The notes beneath the pieces were generated by a model. The model was not told the origin of the DNA. It worked only from the letters and a program-made list of their open reading frames with translations, and ran no database searches. This document shows positions 26,398 to 40,250 of a DNA stretch of 64,000 bases, piece by piece. The stretch's first letter is position 1. Each line of letters begins with the position of its first letter. Position numbers and translations under genes: made by a program. This DNA comes from Serinus canaria (lineage: Eukaryota; Chordata; Aves; Passeriformes; Fringillidae): NCBI RefSeq assembly GCF_022539315.1, contig NC_066317.1:46913935-46977934 (forward strand), read 5' to 3'.

Positions 26398-28186
26398 TGG
26401 TTCATTGGTTCACTTCAGCTAAATGACTTTGTCCCTTTCCAAGAATACACAAAGTCTGCTTAAGTGACTTACCTACAAAAAATGTAACACACATGTACAC
26501 CTTCTCACATCTTATTCTCATGAGCCAGTTTTATTTATTCTGTTAAATGTTTAAAAAAACCTCAAAATTAAACACCCTCTGTTGGCACTTCAAGGAAAAT
26601 ATGTCTTCAAAGAGGGTGCTGAATTTGCCCTCTTTTTCTATATAAATGTGGAAAACTATTTTTCATTAAGCCATCTCTCAAAATAATCATTTGTACAGTT
26701 AGTTATTTTTCCCTTACTTTAAAGATTTTTGCTGGCAAGTGCATGTTATATTGACCTGTATAATGAACAAATAAGACTCACACTGCTGGTTCTGCTTCTG
26801 CTGTGAGCTTGCCACTGTGACAAACAGTGAGACTACTTTGCTGCCTTTTTAGCTCTACAACCAAAGTTAAAGGAAGTTCCTTGAGGCAACAGTTAGAAGT
26901 GCTCTTTCAACTCAGTCCTGTATTCACTTGAGAGTTATCCTTTCCTGATTTTCCTTGAGTTTGGGTTACTTAAGGTTTTGTTTTTCTTTCTTGCCTTATC
27001 CATTCCTTTTTCTTGTTTCCCTTACAATTTTTAAGAAGTGCTGTGATGATACATCAAGAACTTGCAGAGATTCCATTCTCTTCTTCCAAAATACAGCCCA
27101 ACCTCTTGGTCAAATAATCAGGTAAATCAGGCAATTCTCTTTCCTTCTGAGAACTCCTAGAAGCTCATGTAAGGTTACTAATTACCCACATTGGAACATC
27201 CACAAGACTGACATCATAAAGAGAATCAGTCCTCTCCTTTCTAGTTGGATCAGAACATACAAAGCAGGTCTTCTACCTACAATTTCGACTTCTAGAGACT
27301 TTTGTTAATTTTCAGTCCAGTGTTATTTTCTGAAAGCTGAGTAAGTTATCAGGGCTTTTTATTCTCTGTAGGTTCTGAAGCAATGCACATTTTGGACACA
27401 GAGCTTTTAGTCTGTGCAGATGGACCATTGCTTCAGATGTTTGTGTTTATAAATAAAGCTGAAAAAGGAAACAATAATATCCTTTTGGAACAGGGCTTAT
27501 TAGCATTTTGATGGCTTCTTTATCCTGGGAATAGCCTTTTGCTTTTGGCTTCTCCCTTCTCTTCTCCATCCTGAATCTGTCATCTTTCTCCAATAATTAG
27601 AATTGATACTAAGCAATCAAGTTTAGGTTGTCTAGGCAAAAAAAGAGTAAAAATGAATTATACCATGTTCTCCCTGTGGATAAGAATAGCATACATTTGC
27701 TTTACAAATAATGTTTTTAATATTTATATTACCAGGAACATCAGATTATGAAGAGTGCATTAAAAGCTCTAAAATTTCAGTTTTTCTAAAGCCACAAATA
27801 ATTTTCTATAGGAATAACACTAATGGCAGGAGGATAGAAAAATCCATTTGGCTATGTGAAACAAAAAATAATAGCAGTGATTTATGACAGCAGTTAGACT
27901 TGTAGAGAGGCAGCATTCACCAAACCACAACCATGACCAGACTGCAACCAAATGGATAATAAATACTCTCAGATTCCTGATTCCAAGTATGTGATATAAG
28001 CAGTAGTGAATCTATGGCATTATTGGAGTTGATGAAATAATATTCCAATAATATTTCTGTTATGATATAAATTGATCATGATAATGTGAAGTTTTTCACT
28101 CTTATTCAGTATCTTTAGGAGTAGCGGCCAATGTCATGTACTATTGCCTCTCCTTATTCTATTTTATTTATAAAATATAGTAAAAA

Positions 28187-28245
28187 ATATTATATAGTTA
28201 TATAGTTATATAGTTATTATATATTAAATATATAGTAAAAAATGT
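28187..28245. repeat. TATATAGT microsatellite and TA-rich flank
   Basis: About three tandem copies of the 8-base unit TATATAGT (near 28193-28216), followed by TTATTATATATTAAATATATAG. It is simple-sequence DNA. Confidence 0.8.
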
Positions 28246-31200
28246 TTCAAGGAATAATTTTAGACTTTCATGTGCTTCTTTAACAAAGGAAATATATTTC
28301 TTTTAACAGTTTAACACAGATTAGTAGGTGTTAGAGGCAGAATGAGTAGGGCAAATTAAAGTATTTTCAAACAAAAGCCAGGAAATCTGAAATCAACTCA
28401 CATTTTAAAAAGGTGCAACCCTAGAAGGAGCAATATTAAAACTCAAACATTTATTGTGGCAGTTTTTAAGGTTCCAAAGGCAGCTACTCCGACACAGTGG
28501 ATGGAAAGCCTCTGAGTTTTCCCTTGTAGTAGGCTCCATATGATTTCAAGTAGCAGATGGCACTTTGCTGAAAATTGAAATAGCTAAAGCAATGAAAAAG
28601 CAACATAATTCACACCACTTTGAAATCCTACTCTCACACCTTGTTTCTGAATTTACTAGTTCCTCAGATCCTCAGGTCTGGTGTACCGAGGAAAATCAAT
28701 TTCCACAAAATAGTAAGAAACAAATAAATATATTCCAGAAACAAATAAATGAATTCTAGAAACAGATTAGAAATCTCAGTGCTCCTATCTATCTCTGCTA
28801 CAACTCCAGGCCAGCAGGATTGTCTTACAGAGCTTTGAGGAGCAGGGGAAGCCAAGGAAGATGGTGAAAAACTGATTTTTACTGGCTTACTTGTTCTTCC
28901 TAATGAAGATATTGATTGACTTGTTTTAGTGCTTCAAAGCTGTGCTCTATCACACAGCATGTTTTTCTCTTAACAAAAGACAGTGATTATGCTTAACCTT
29001 TTTTTATTCTTTCTTCTGTTAATTAACACAGCATTCTTTTTCTTCTTCACATCTATCATAGCCACTGTCACTTTGCTAAGGCAAATGCTTTGCTGATACA
29101 GTTTAGCAGTTGGGTCCCTAATAAATACAAAACATGACTAAAAATAAAATGAAAAATGCCAGAAACATCCAGAAAGAATTAGTCATGGAGCACTTTCTGA
29201 CATTTACAACCAATCTTGATGGCGTATTTGGTTATCTGATTTCAAAATTTCCACACCAAAAATATATATATATTTTTTAAGTGCATTATTTTATGCCATG
29301 GTCTAAAAATATTTTTTTCTAGAACTTATTATAAACTCCAAGCTGATCCTTTTGACTTGGACAGCATGCATAAGGTCTGGACAGACACATCTCATGTGGA
29401 ACACATATCTGTGTCTCTGTCTTCTGTCCAGTTCCTGGGCTCTCAGTCACTGTCTGCAGCAAACAGCCTGAAACAGAGAACTTACACAACTTTAAAGTGC
29501 AGTCTGTGTCTTCTGAGGAAAAACATAAGCAACAGACACTATGAAGAATGTATATGAACTATGGAAATTCATTAAAAATTTCCAAAAAACAATGTTCAGA
29601 AAACATTGAAAATTAACAGAAATAAAATTAACAAAAGTCCAATGCCTTGGAGAGGATGAGAGAAGACAGAAGGCAGTGAGCAGCTGAAATGAGTAACTGC
29701 TGGAAGAGTGGGGATTCTGGCTGGAGAATCCCACTGGAGTGGGAGCCCCAACAGGTAAGCAAAGAGCCAGGAGAGACAAAAGCCCTTCCTTGCTAGGCAG
29801 AATCACATTAAACTGCAGTGATAATTTTCAAATGACTAGTCTGTGGCTGGAGAATGAAGACACATGGCCATCACTTAAATAATAATGCTCTGTGATTAGT
29901 GCAGCATGTAATATATGCAAATGCAGAGATAAATCATGGGCTTTTGTTCCTGGGATACGGTTCCAGTACAAACCCAAATATTTTCAGATGCACAAAACAT
30001 CTGAGAGGATCAGTAAAGCTGACATGTTGTACCATGCTTAAATTATTTATTAATGGCAAAATGAAAACCCAAAGAAGCAAGAAAGCATTGGATATAATCT
30101 AAAAATCTAATTAGAGAATATAAAGAATAGATGCTAAGCCACCTGAGAAATGAATTCTTCTCCAGTTCCCAAACCTTATTTTCATTAATTAAAAGTCTTA
30201 ACTGTTTGTATACATTCTCTGACTGTTATTTGATTTCAATGCATGCACCTAACCAAGAAGTTTTGTGCATACTGCAGTCTGACTCCAAGCACAAAAAGGG
30301 TAGGATGCAAAATGAGTTCTACCTTCTACCTCTGTCATCTTGTGGACTGCATTTTACCTTTGTGTATTCAGTATGCTAGCCAATAATATGAAATATTATG
30401 CTTGTGTGGGATATTTTGTGCTTGGGTGGTTGGGGTTCTTTGCTCCCAGAAGAGAAGCAGCAATGCTCTGCATTTATTGCCATTTTTGAAAATGATGGAT
30501 GGAATACTTTAGTTTTTGCTTTTAAAAGGCAGGATTGTGAAGCAACATTTGTTTATATGAAGGCTGAACTGCAGACCAGGTGCAAGGGTTGCTGACTGCA
30601 CAACTATCCCCTGGGAAGTGCTGGAATGCCTATGGGTGGCTGAGCACAGAACTTGTTCCTGCCTAGGCAGCTCACATCCAGGAACTGATGTTCCAGCCAT
30701 GTCCTCTCGAGAGAAAGCTTGAAAGTCCCATTGCCTCTATGTCTAAGCTCACATTTATTACAGCTACTGGCATTAGATCTGAATTTTTCCACTCTTTGCC
30801 TGGCTCCTCGCTATTCTTTGATTCTAGGGACTGTCTCTTCTAGCATTTTTCTCCAGTTCAATATTTTCTGAACTGCTTAAGGGGGCCATTGATGTCTTGT
30901 GCTGTCAAAAATCTTAAAGATGGTTAGAGGTGCAATTCGTTTGCAAAATTATTTCCTAGTCAGTTGAGTCCAGCAAAATGGAAAAATAATGACACAGCTG
31001 CCCTGCTAAATCTCCTACACAAAGTTATCCTATTATCACTGAGAGAAGAAAAAAGCATGGAAAGGCACCACTGAAATATCCATCACTAGTCATTGTCTTT
31101 GTCCACAGGGAGGGACTTCGGAATGTAGATGCTTTGCTGAATTTGGGACAGTTTTGAACAACAGAACTCTTAAAAGAATGGCAGAAAAATTAAGATTCAT

Positions 31201-31626
31201 TATTTTTAGAACCACTCTGGTTTTGTCCAACATCACCCATCAAAATCTGTGAAAAATGTGTGTGTTCTTTGTGCAGGATGTACAACTGAGTTCCACATCC
31301 AAACAGAGCTGATTTAGGTGGTAAGTTGTGAAATTTGTCATCTTGTTTTCACAAAGAACAATTTATGCATTTTCCACTTTTATCTCAGGGAATAGTAAAG
31401 CTCTTGAAAGAGCCATGGCTTTATTCACAGTCTTTTGAAGATGTAGGAAAGCTCAGTGTAAAAGTGTCTCAAAGGAATATGTTTTAAGGTAGCAGGTGTT
31501 CTGAGTACTAAACTTATTACGTGATTTCTATTTGAATTAGACTGCTACACGGTGAAGAGTCTTGCTACAGGTGCTTCCTGTTAAATTGAAGTATGCTGAG
31601 AAATTTAAGGAATTGAGCCATGCTAA

Positions 31627-31656
31627 ATTCAGACTTAAATCAGAATTAGTCTGAAT
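31627..31656. repeat. Perfect 9-bp inverted repeat
   Basis: ATTCAGACT at 31627-31635 pairs with AGTCTGAAT at 31648-31656 over a 12-base loop. It may be chance. Confidence 0.6.
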
Positions 31657-32937
31657 GCCTTTTTCATTTTTAAAGCTTTACTGTACGTTGGATGGTTACT
31701 TAAACACATTTCGTTCTGCATTCTTCAATTGTCTAAGGTTGGTATCAGGCATTTGAAGATGTTTCAGGCATTTGGAGATCTTTCAGCTTATATTTCAGTT
31801 ACCACTTGGACCTTCTCACATTGAGAAACGTGTTTCATATTTTCCTATTTATTTCATCCCACCTCACAGAAGTTCTTGCTATTGTAACAAGGAAATAAGA
31901 AATAGGATTAACCCAGGCATCCAGAAAGGACCAGCAGATAGTAATGGAAAAATTTTTCCAAGGACTTAAGAAGGCAAAAAGACATGTTGCTGCTCAACTT
32001 CTAAGCTGCTAACCAGCTCCTTGTGAACTGATGACATAGACTGGGGCAGTTGCTGATCAACAAAAATGATGTTTCATACAATTAATGCATTTTTGTACCT
32101 GTCAAATATTAAGTTTTGTGTTTCTTCGGTAAATAATTTGTTTTTACTGGGAAATTAGGTCAGATTTTTAGAAATTTTTTCTAATGTGCAATTACAACTC
32201 AATGTGAAATGAAACAAAAAAAAAGCCAGATGATTAAATAGAAACAAGCTGTTACATTTGATGCTCTGGAAATATGAGTATCATCTGCCACTGTATAAAA
32301 AACTGTTCCAAAAATATGTGCTCCTCTCAGACTTTATGCTCTGAATAAACACAAAAGATTTGAAGTTTAGAAAAAATACCTTGCATGATTAAAAATTATC
32401 TGTTATTGGTAAGAAATTCATACTGAAGTAAAGTAGGAATTCATTAAACAATATCTACCACTGAAGTCAAGCAGGATTTGAATTTGTGATTTTCCCTGAA
32501 TGATAGATTTCTATCAATACAATGAAATTCCATGAATCTATTCCAGGAGATTACTACTTTTTGCAAAATAGTTATGCTTACAAAAGTACTTCATATTTTC
32601 TAAGCATTTTGCAATTGTGTTTTACATGGGTATGATTCTACAGTCTTTCTACGTACCAAGTTCTTACTTACTCCACATAGAAAATTTTTAAACTTAATGT
32701 TTTACAGAATTGGATATACTTAGAATATTGATGGAAACTGACAATTTCCTATTAATCATGTTGTTTCTCTCTAAAATGGCTACATGATTTAGGTAGCTAT
32801 TTTGATTATATTTAGACTATATAATAATGGTTATATACATATTAGAACATCCATTGGTAATTGGCATATTATTTATTCTATTCAATTTTCTCAATGCTTT
32901 CTTTTATTGCCCCCTGGGTATTCTTGTCAGAATATCT

Positions 32938-33030
32938 GAGAAAAAAAACGAAATGGATGCAAGAAGAAAAGATATGATGAGAAAGATGCAGAAATGAAGA
33001 AACAATGAAGTGGGTGATGGAAGTGAGGGA
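32938..33030. repeat. Purine-rich tract
   Basis: A stretch of roughly 90 bases made largely of A and G with few pyrimidines. No coding or repeat identity is visible. Confidence 0.6.
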
Positions 33031-33270
33031 CAAAAGTGGAATTTAAATCTTTGTAAAGGAGGTGGGTGAGGCTGGCACTGATCCAGCTTATGGAAACAAT
33101 GGGAAAAGCAACAAAACTCTGGAATATTATTAAAATAGAAAGTGGATCATAATCCTTTTCATTAAGTTACTGACTTAGGAAAGAAATGTGCACAGATCAC
33201 ATGTTGGATTTGCTAGAAAAATAAGATCTTAATTGTAAATAGATCTTGGCAAGTTTGGATGTAAAATTAA

Positions 33271-33946
33271 ATGGTGGATAATGATCAACCTCCTCATAAG
33301 GACTGTAGCATGCTGTCACCATGCCATCAGCTGCAACCTCCTGGCTCTCTGAGGAGCCTTAAAGATAAATGCAGCCTCTTTATCTCCCAGTTCACTGAGA
33401 AACTGTCTCCCACAGTTTCTATGGGACAACAAATCAGTGGTTGTTCTACTATGGCCTTTATTTTCATAAAGAAAACATTTACTGATTTGGGTAAGATTGG
33501 CCTTGAGTTAGTACAAACTCAAGGTTTTATTAATACATTTTGTTAACCAAATTCAACTGTAATCGTTGCAATTTCAAGTAGATGTAGGAGTTTCACCAAA
33601 AATCATCATACACACAGGGTTCACCAGAACACCAAGCTATGAATCCTTTAGCCAAGTGACTGACAATCTGCTGACAGTGTGGGAAGCTCCTGCTGATATT
33701 TGTTCACTGCCTCAGTTGGAAAGAGCTGAGGTTGGGATGCATTGTGAATACATTGCAGTGAGGAATCAAAGGCAGGGGTTTCATGCCTTGGTCACCAGGT
33801 TGCAGATAGAGCAAACACTTCTGGAAGTTGATTTGAGGCTCAGGACCCAAGAAGCTGCAGTTTTATTTCCAAAGGACAGGTGTGTTGAGCTTGGTGATAG
33901 TTACTGTCAGCCTTTTGATCTGTCACAAAACAAGTGGGAATTCTGA
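33271..33946 (+). other. Unexplained open-frame stretch, two adjacent frames
   Basis: Two successive plus-strand open frames cover this segment: 33271-33546 (91 codons, ATG at the start) and 33566-33946 (126 codons, no ATG at its 5' end) in a different frame. The base composition is less AT-rich than the flanks. I see no domain, no signal peptide and no clear acceptor/donor pair framing either piece. It could be a decayed retrocopy or unrecognised repeat, a long non-coding RNA exon, or chance. No function is assigned. Confidence 0.2.
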
Positions 33947-36900
33947 AACTTCATAAGTGGATCCTAACTGGAATTGCCATCGTCTGGCCAAATCCAACTG
34001 TTCAGCACTTCTTCCCTGATGGGCAGAGATTGAGGATGGGAAATTGAATACTATAATCCCCAACTAAATCACTCTTTCCTTCAAAGCCCTATTGCTCCCT
34101 AATATCTCAGGAGAGACCTGCTTACGTGCCAGTGGCATGGAATACATGAAAATGAAATGGCATGCTCCAAACCTGAGCTAATAAAATAGCAACCAAAACT
34201 GAAAACAGTAGTTGTTCTGAATGTAAAACCATCCTCAAGCAGCATAAAAACTTGTTTAAACAGTACTGCAGAGCTCAGTATCATGTAATTGGATGATGTG
34301 GGACAATATATTTTTTAGACAAGAATTTCAAGAAACATGAGAAGGAGCAGAGATATTAAGAAGTACTCAGTGTTGGCTCAATCTTATTCCCATGAAGATT
34401 GATGTAATTTTTTCAGCAATATTAAAACAATTTAAGTGAATACTTTGAATACCTCTCCAAAGTCCCTTTTGAGATGGAAGCAAGGAGGACTAGTATCTTC
34501 TTTTCAATGTGTTTATATACTGAAGTGAATAACATTTTATTGGTATAGGCTTCTAAATTCAACATATTTTATCATTTTCTCAGGAGAATAAATTTTAGTG
34601 GTAGTATGTATTTGCTTAGACTTTCATTTGTTTCCTGAGCACATACTGCTAAAGTTGTCAATAGGAAAACATGAACAAATCCCATAAACCATTTCAGACC
34701 CAAAGAACAGATGGTATTGACAAACAGTATCACAGCCTGCTGTTCCCTGAGGTTTGATGAAGGTCCTGTAGCTCTCCATGAAAAGCAATTTTTTTTGTTC
34801 ACTTTATCCATTAGGCCTATAATTCTATATTTTAAAAAACCTGCCCACGAGTTTGGTTTATTTCATTCAGTCTTGAATATTTTTTTTTCCTGTTGCATGA
34901 ATTCTGGTCTAAGCGGGAAACCAGAGGCAAAAATCTCTTTATGTAATGGATAGTATTATTAACATTTTTTCTGGCTTTAAAGGTAATTATTCACATGTTG
35001 TCTGCATTCTATAATAAGTCAAATCATGCTATTTAGGATACCTACTGCTACAATGTAGAGCAACAATAAAAATTTCTGTATGACTGCCATTTTGAAACTG
35101 ATTAACTAGCACTGGAGAAACCTTATTCCACATTCTTGGTTTGCTTTACTGGGGAAAGTGTGAAACATTGGAAAAACTGAGAAGAGAAATCTTTTACTCT
35201 GATTATCTGAATTTTACATCTCCTTCATAAGCAGTGTTATCTATTATTCTCGTCTTCCAAAAATATGAAACCTAGGGGAGTGGTTAACTTACACTTCAGA
35301 AGTCAGAGATGGAATGAGAATGCACTTTTCAGATTAATTTCCTTTAATTTCTCACAGTTGGCAGAGAGATTATCACCGCACGTTAATCTCTCCACAGATT
35401 AGCTAACCCCTTATAATGTACCTTTCTATATGTATATGAAAGTGAAATTACCATCAACATCTTTATAAGAGTAATTGTACCTCTGGGCACAAGATCTGAT
35501 ACAAGAGCCTTAAAAGGTATTTCATCTATTTTTTCTGAGTTTGGGAATTTTTAAAGTTTTGCTGGTTATATCAAAAACTTGAGAAAAATTCTTTCCTAAT
35601 CCTCTTCTTTCGATGTGATTATTTAATCAATATCCCTAACACTTCAGTAATTAAGGAAGGAAGCATTTATAGTGATTTGCAGTACAGCCTTTATAGATGA
35701 GGGAGCAGGAAAGCTCTCTCTTTCTGTCACTTCTGTGCTGAGTCTTTAGTTTCATTCAATGCTTTCCGTGAAATAGGTTTTAGAAATCAGCTGTAATTTC
35801 CCTGATGTACTGTATCAGCTACCAGACAGAGCTGCAAAGAATTGATCGGATGAAAGTAAATGAAAATTAAGAGAGTACGAGGACCCAGCTGGGATATATC
35901 CATTATTTCTCTTGCACAACAGAATCTGCTCCATGTTACTTTTTAATACATTTTTGGGACAGAGTTTCTTTCTGTAATATCAGAGTGAATAGTGCAGACC
36001 TTCTCGAAGAACTTCAAAAATGGAAAGAAAAGCCTTTTACATTCATCTTTTATGGAACATGAACAGAATGTACAGATCACAAGAGCCAAAAATAGCACCT
36101 ACTCTTGAAGAAATATGTAATTTTCATCCTACACATATGTCACTTTCAAACCAGAGAGGAAACCTTCATGAAAGAACACCAGATTGTTCCAACTGATGTC
36201 TTCTCGGAGAGCTGCACTTGAAGGGAAAACCTCAAACAACATTTACTTGACAACAACACCCTCGATAGCTCACAAATCTCGCCTGCACTAAGGAAGAGCA
36301 ACAAGAAACAGAGTCTGATCATTATGAAATTACATGAATACAAAACAGTGGGAAAGTTATTTTAAAAGAAGCTTGTGCTTTTCATATTTTGGCTCTTTAA
36401 CTTTCACTGGGAAAACAGATGGCCTGTGTAACTGGTAGGAGGCAAAGGAAATGAAAGGCATATTGGAAAGGCTTGGAGAAAAGCCAAAATAAAAATTGTA
36501 ATTTTGATACCATAGAGTTGAAATGCAGTGCATATAGCAATCACTTTATAAAATCTAGCTGATGGCCTGCCTTAGCCTTAATTTCAAACCTGGAAGATTG
36601 TAAGCAATAGACCAAACCAGGTATTCTTTTGATAGAACAGTGGACGTGCACTTTTCAGGTGACATTTTCTTCTTGACCTCAGAATCCACCCACTGACTTT
36701 CACACCAAGGTGAAACATCTTGGCTTAGTGCAGAAGACACAACTTCTGAAATAGAGTATTCTTCTGAAGATGTTAAATGTTGGTAGTAGTGTTGTACAGA
36801 TGGTCTTCAGAAAAGTAACAATAGATTGTCACCTGCGGTACTTACAATCTAAAGCAACCAATAAGATGACTCAGCAGCCCAGCTCACTGCGGCTCATTTT

Positions 36901-39444
36901 TGTTTCTTTGGCTTTTCCATTCTGTTTTTAAGTCTAATGAGTTTAAAAGACATGCACTCCAAACAAAGCACCCTTCTCTAATAGGTACCTGCTTCAAAGA
37001 TAGCCAGTTCACTGTATGCCTTCTGTGAAGGCAACCATCTCTCTTGATACTGCTCAAGTTCTCTGTAGCTCTTCTGTTGATAGGGTAAAAAGGTCTGCAG
37101 GTAAAGGTGGATGGGTTGTGCCAATCTGTCACTAGTACTTTATAAATAGGCTATAAAAAATCAGCAAGCTCTGATCAAAAAACTATGAGAATTTATATAG
37201 CATGCTTTTCAATACTTAATTAATATCCCTCTGCAATGTTAAGTCCAGTACTACTAAGAAAATAAGAGGGTTACTTCTTCTTTTCTATTAGTCAGTCTGT
37301 GGTTCTTCTCTAAATAATATTTTCTGGCTCTTAAATAACAGTATTAGTTTAAATGCCCACTTGTCTTCTTCCTCTGGACAAGAAAGACTCTAGAGTTAGC
37401 AGTAATCATGCATTTAATTCAGAGATGGTAAAGACTCAAATCCAGTAGACTTGGTTCTTGCTGTTGCCATCAGTCACATCTGTGAGGAAATAAATTTATT
37501 TCAGAAATATGTGAATGTCCCATAAAGCAAAATGCAACTGATTTTTTTTTTTTTTTCAGGTATCAAAAGATGAAGTTCAATGAAGACTTACAAAACACAT
37601 CCCTAATTCTAATCTATGTGCAATATCTTTATCCCAGACAGTTTAACTGTGCCTGAGGAAGACAGATAAACAGTACTCTGGGTTGGATACAATTATTAAT
37701 TCTTTCAGATATTTATCTGAGTTATCATAAAGGAGCACAAACTCTTAAGCTTAATGCAGTTTTCTACTGGGAGACATCATTATGCTTTTCCAAAAGTACC
37801 TGGAATGAAGAAGCAATGTGACACAAAAGAGGAATAATGCTGAGACCTAAATAAATTGAGAAAATGAATGAGAAAGAAAATTGCAGGGGAGGAAGCTGAT
37901 GAAGCCATAAATATTAAAAAAAAAATGTGAGAAAAAGAAAAGATTTAATTTTTCATGGTGGCAATTAGAAAGAAGGACAATGTTGTCAGTTTGGAATTAA
38001 GAGGAGATTTAATCTGACAGCACAATTCTCAGCTAGAATACAACCACTACTGTAAAGTACAATATTTGTTCAATGTACAAATTATTAAGGAGTGAAATAC
38101 TGGTGCTAAGTAGCTTATGAAGATTTTTTTAATGAGCTTCAAGTTTCAAGACATGGCATCTGTTTTATTTGTTGTTAATGGTAACTGTGATTTCCATCTT
38201 GTGTTGAGTTGGATGTTTTTGAGGATATACTTTCAGAAGATTGCTAATACACAGAAGTAAATATAAGAGGCTAAATTTTAAGATGGATTTTCCCTCCATC
38301 ATTTTGCCACCTGGTAGTGAATTTGATTACTCTAAAGTGCTTGCTAGTTTCTTCCACATCTTTCCCAGTATGAATACAAGTAACTGTTTGCTGGCAATAT
38401 ATAACTGCAGGCTGGAGCACATACAAGACAAAATCCAGACTGAACCCCTAGGTGCCCTCTGGGGCCTTTTTGTGACATAATGTTTTAAGCAAAACAAAAT
38501 ATAGAAAATGTGCCTTTCAGGAGTATAGCATATGGCAAAGGACTTGGGTGCCTTGCCAGCATCCAGATTTCAGTTTGGCCATTATGTTCTCAGGGGAAAG
38601 GATTTTATGCCTATGTTTGTAAAATAAATGGAGCAAGGATTGTATCCAAGGATGCTCGCTGATGTGCTGAGGAGCCAGCATCCCCTGAAAAGGAAAGCTT
38701 AGCCCTCAGACCTGTGTACCTTTCCTCTGCTCAAGATGATGTATCACAAGGCAGCAAGGTCACACCTCTGCTAGGTTTTTTAGAACTGTCAGACAAGCAA
38801 AGGTACATTTTGCACATACTTATCTAAAATTAATTAGAAACAAAACAAGGCAGAGGGCAAATATGGAATCACTCTGTAATGAACATGGGCAAAGCCCAGA
38901 ACATTATCACTTCATTTGACATCAGTACTGGCAAAAGGAACAGACCAAATGATAAGGGAATTAATCTCAAAACACAAGGCAGACAACTGCTAAACAAACA
39001 GCAACAGCATGGGCCTGAAAAAGCAGGTTTTTCCTCATAAGCCTGAATGACTCTTTTGTTCACACCCTGGGAAGAGGGACCAAGCAGAGAGGTGATACAA
39101 ACCATTCAGCAGAGATACAGAGTAAATTTCAGAGAGACCCAAAAAACCAGGCAACTAGATCATCTACCAGCATATTACAATTTGTAAAAGTTCCTGGAGG
39201 TGTGTAGAGAAATGCACAAATGGTTTTGAGGTACAAATACTTTGCTGTGTCGCTGTGAAGAACTCAGCAGACCCTAAATTAATTTAAAAAATCCCAACCC
39301 CCAAACTAAGGATTATTGAACATATTCTGCTGCTATGCACGACAGCTTATATTCAGCCTTTCTTCTTATTGTTCATATATCTACACCCAATCTCAGGAGA
39401 AATTTCATTCTGATATAATAAAGAGATTTTTTTTACAGTTAACT
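33947..39444. other. Unique AT-rich sequence, no gene seen
   Basis: About 5.5 kb without a recognisable exon or repeat. It holds a 9-bp inverted repeat at 35364, a poly-T run near 37543 and a purine-rich stretch near 37855-37945. Confidence 0.55.
35364..35392. repeat. Perfect 9-bp inverted repeat
   Basis: GAGAGATTA at 35364-35372 pairs with TAATCTCTC at 35384-35392 over an 11-base loop that contains two CpGs in an otherwise CpG-poor region. Confidence 0.6.
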
Positions 39445-39605
39445 ATTCACTAGAACAACTTCCCCAGAGACATGGTGGAGTCTCCATCAACAGAGATTTT
39501 CAACTGGACTGAGGCTAGGTATTCATCCAGATTCCCTTGCCCACAGATGTTAGAAAGGATGATTTTTTGAGGTTTCTTCCAACTTGGGTGTTTCATCATT
39601 CTAAT
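39445..39605 (+). mobile_element. CR1 LINE, short old 3' fragment
   Basis: Recognisable but eroded CR1 terminal sequence: 'aacttccccagagacatggt', 'ggagtctccatcaacagaga', 'ttttcaactggactgaggct', then 'gaggtttcttccaacttggg', ending in 'catcattctaatg'. Divergence is clearly greater than in the copies at 3.0 and 44.9 kb. Confidence 0.75.
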
Positions 39606-40029
39606 GTCTTCTTAGTCACATGCCTTTAATTAAATTTTACTTTAACTCAATTGCCTCTAGCATATGAAATGGTGTTTTCTGCTTAAAATTGTAATTATTC
39701 CCCAACTTTTCCTGACATTTCAAAGTTTATTAGAAGAGCAACTTTAAAATATGATCCTGTCAAAACAGACATCAACTAATTGTAACATATCTGACTTCAA
39801 CACCTGCCTTGTTATTAATTTTTCTCTCAGTCTGAGAGAACTTGGAGGAAATAATCCAGATCCTCTCTATTTAAATATCAATCACCTCATTGAGAAGTCA
39901 TTTCTTCAGAGTAATATCAATAATGACTCCTGCTGGCTGTCCACTCTGTTATCTGGGCACAGACTGGCCCCAAACAATGAGCAGGACTTGCTTCTGATAA
40001 GTGGGTAGTTGATTCAGCCCACAGATCAG

Positions 40030-40250
40030 CAAGACCACCCTCTCCATCCATTCCCTCTGCCCTTTCCCAGCACTGATTGCTCACTCCAGAGCTGGCACAG
40101 GAGGCTGCCTTTCAGCAAGCCCAGCAGCAGAGTTGGGAGGCTGTGAATGGTGCAATCCCTGCCCCAAATGGCTCTGGGGCTTGACCAGCTGCAGCAGGGC
40201 CCAGGGCTGGGGGGTGTTTCACAGCTTCCCAACTCTGCCAAGCCCTGCTG
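40030..40250. repeat. GC-rich block with a 21-bp imperfect inverted repeat
   Basis: This GC-rich segment contains GCAGAGTTGGGAGGCTGTGA... at 40127-40147 and its reverse complement at 40218-40238, matching at 20 of 21 positions across a loop of about 70 bases. Inside the loop GCCCC near 40171 and GGGGC near 40186 can form a further small stem. It could be two copies of an LTR-like fragment in opposite orientation or a foldable RNA. Open frames on both strands at 40026-40410 are likely composition artefacts. Confidence 0.65.

Larger units (their letters stand above)
25576..33265. other. Unique AT-rich sequence, no gene seen
   Basis: Nearly 8 kb with no recognisable exon or repeat family. It contains the poly-T tract at 26174, the hairpin at 26365 and the TATATAGT microsatellite near 28187, listed separately. 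Open frames here are short and lack recognisable domains. Confidence 0.55.
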
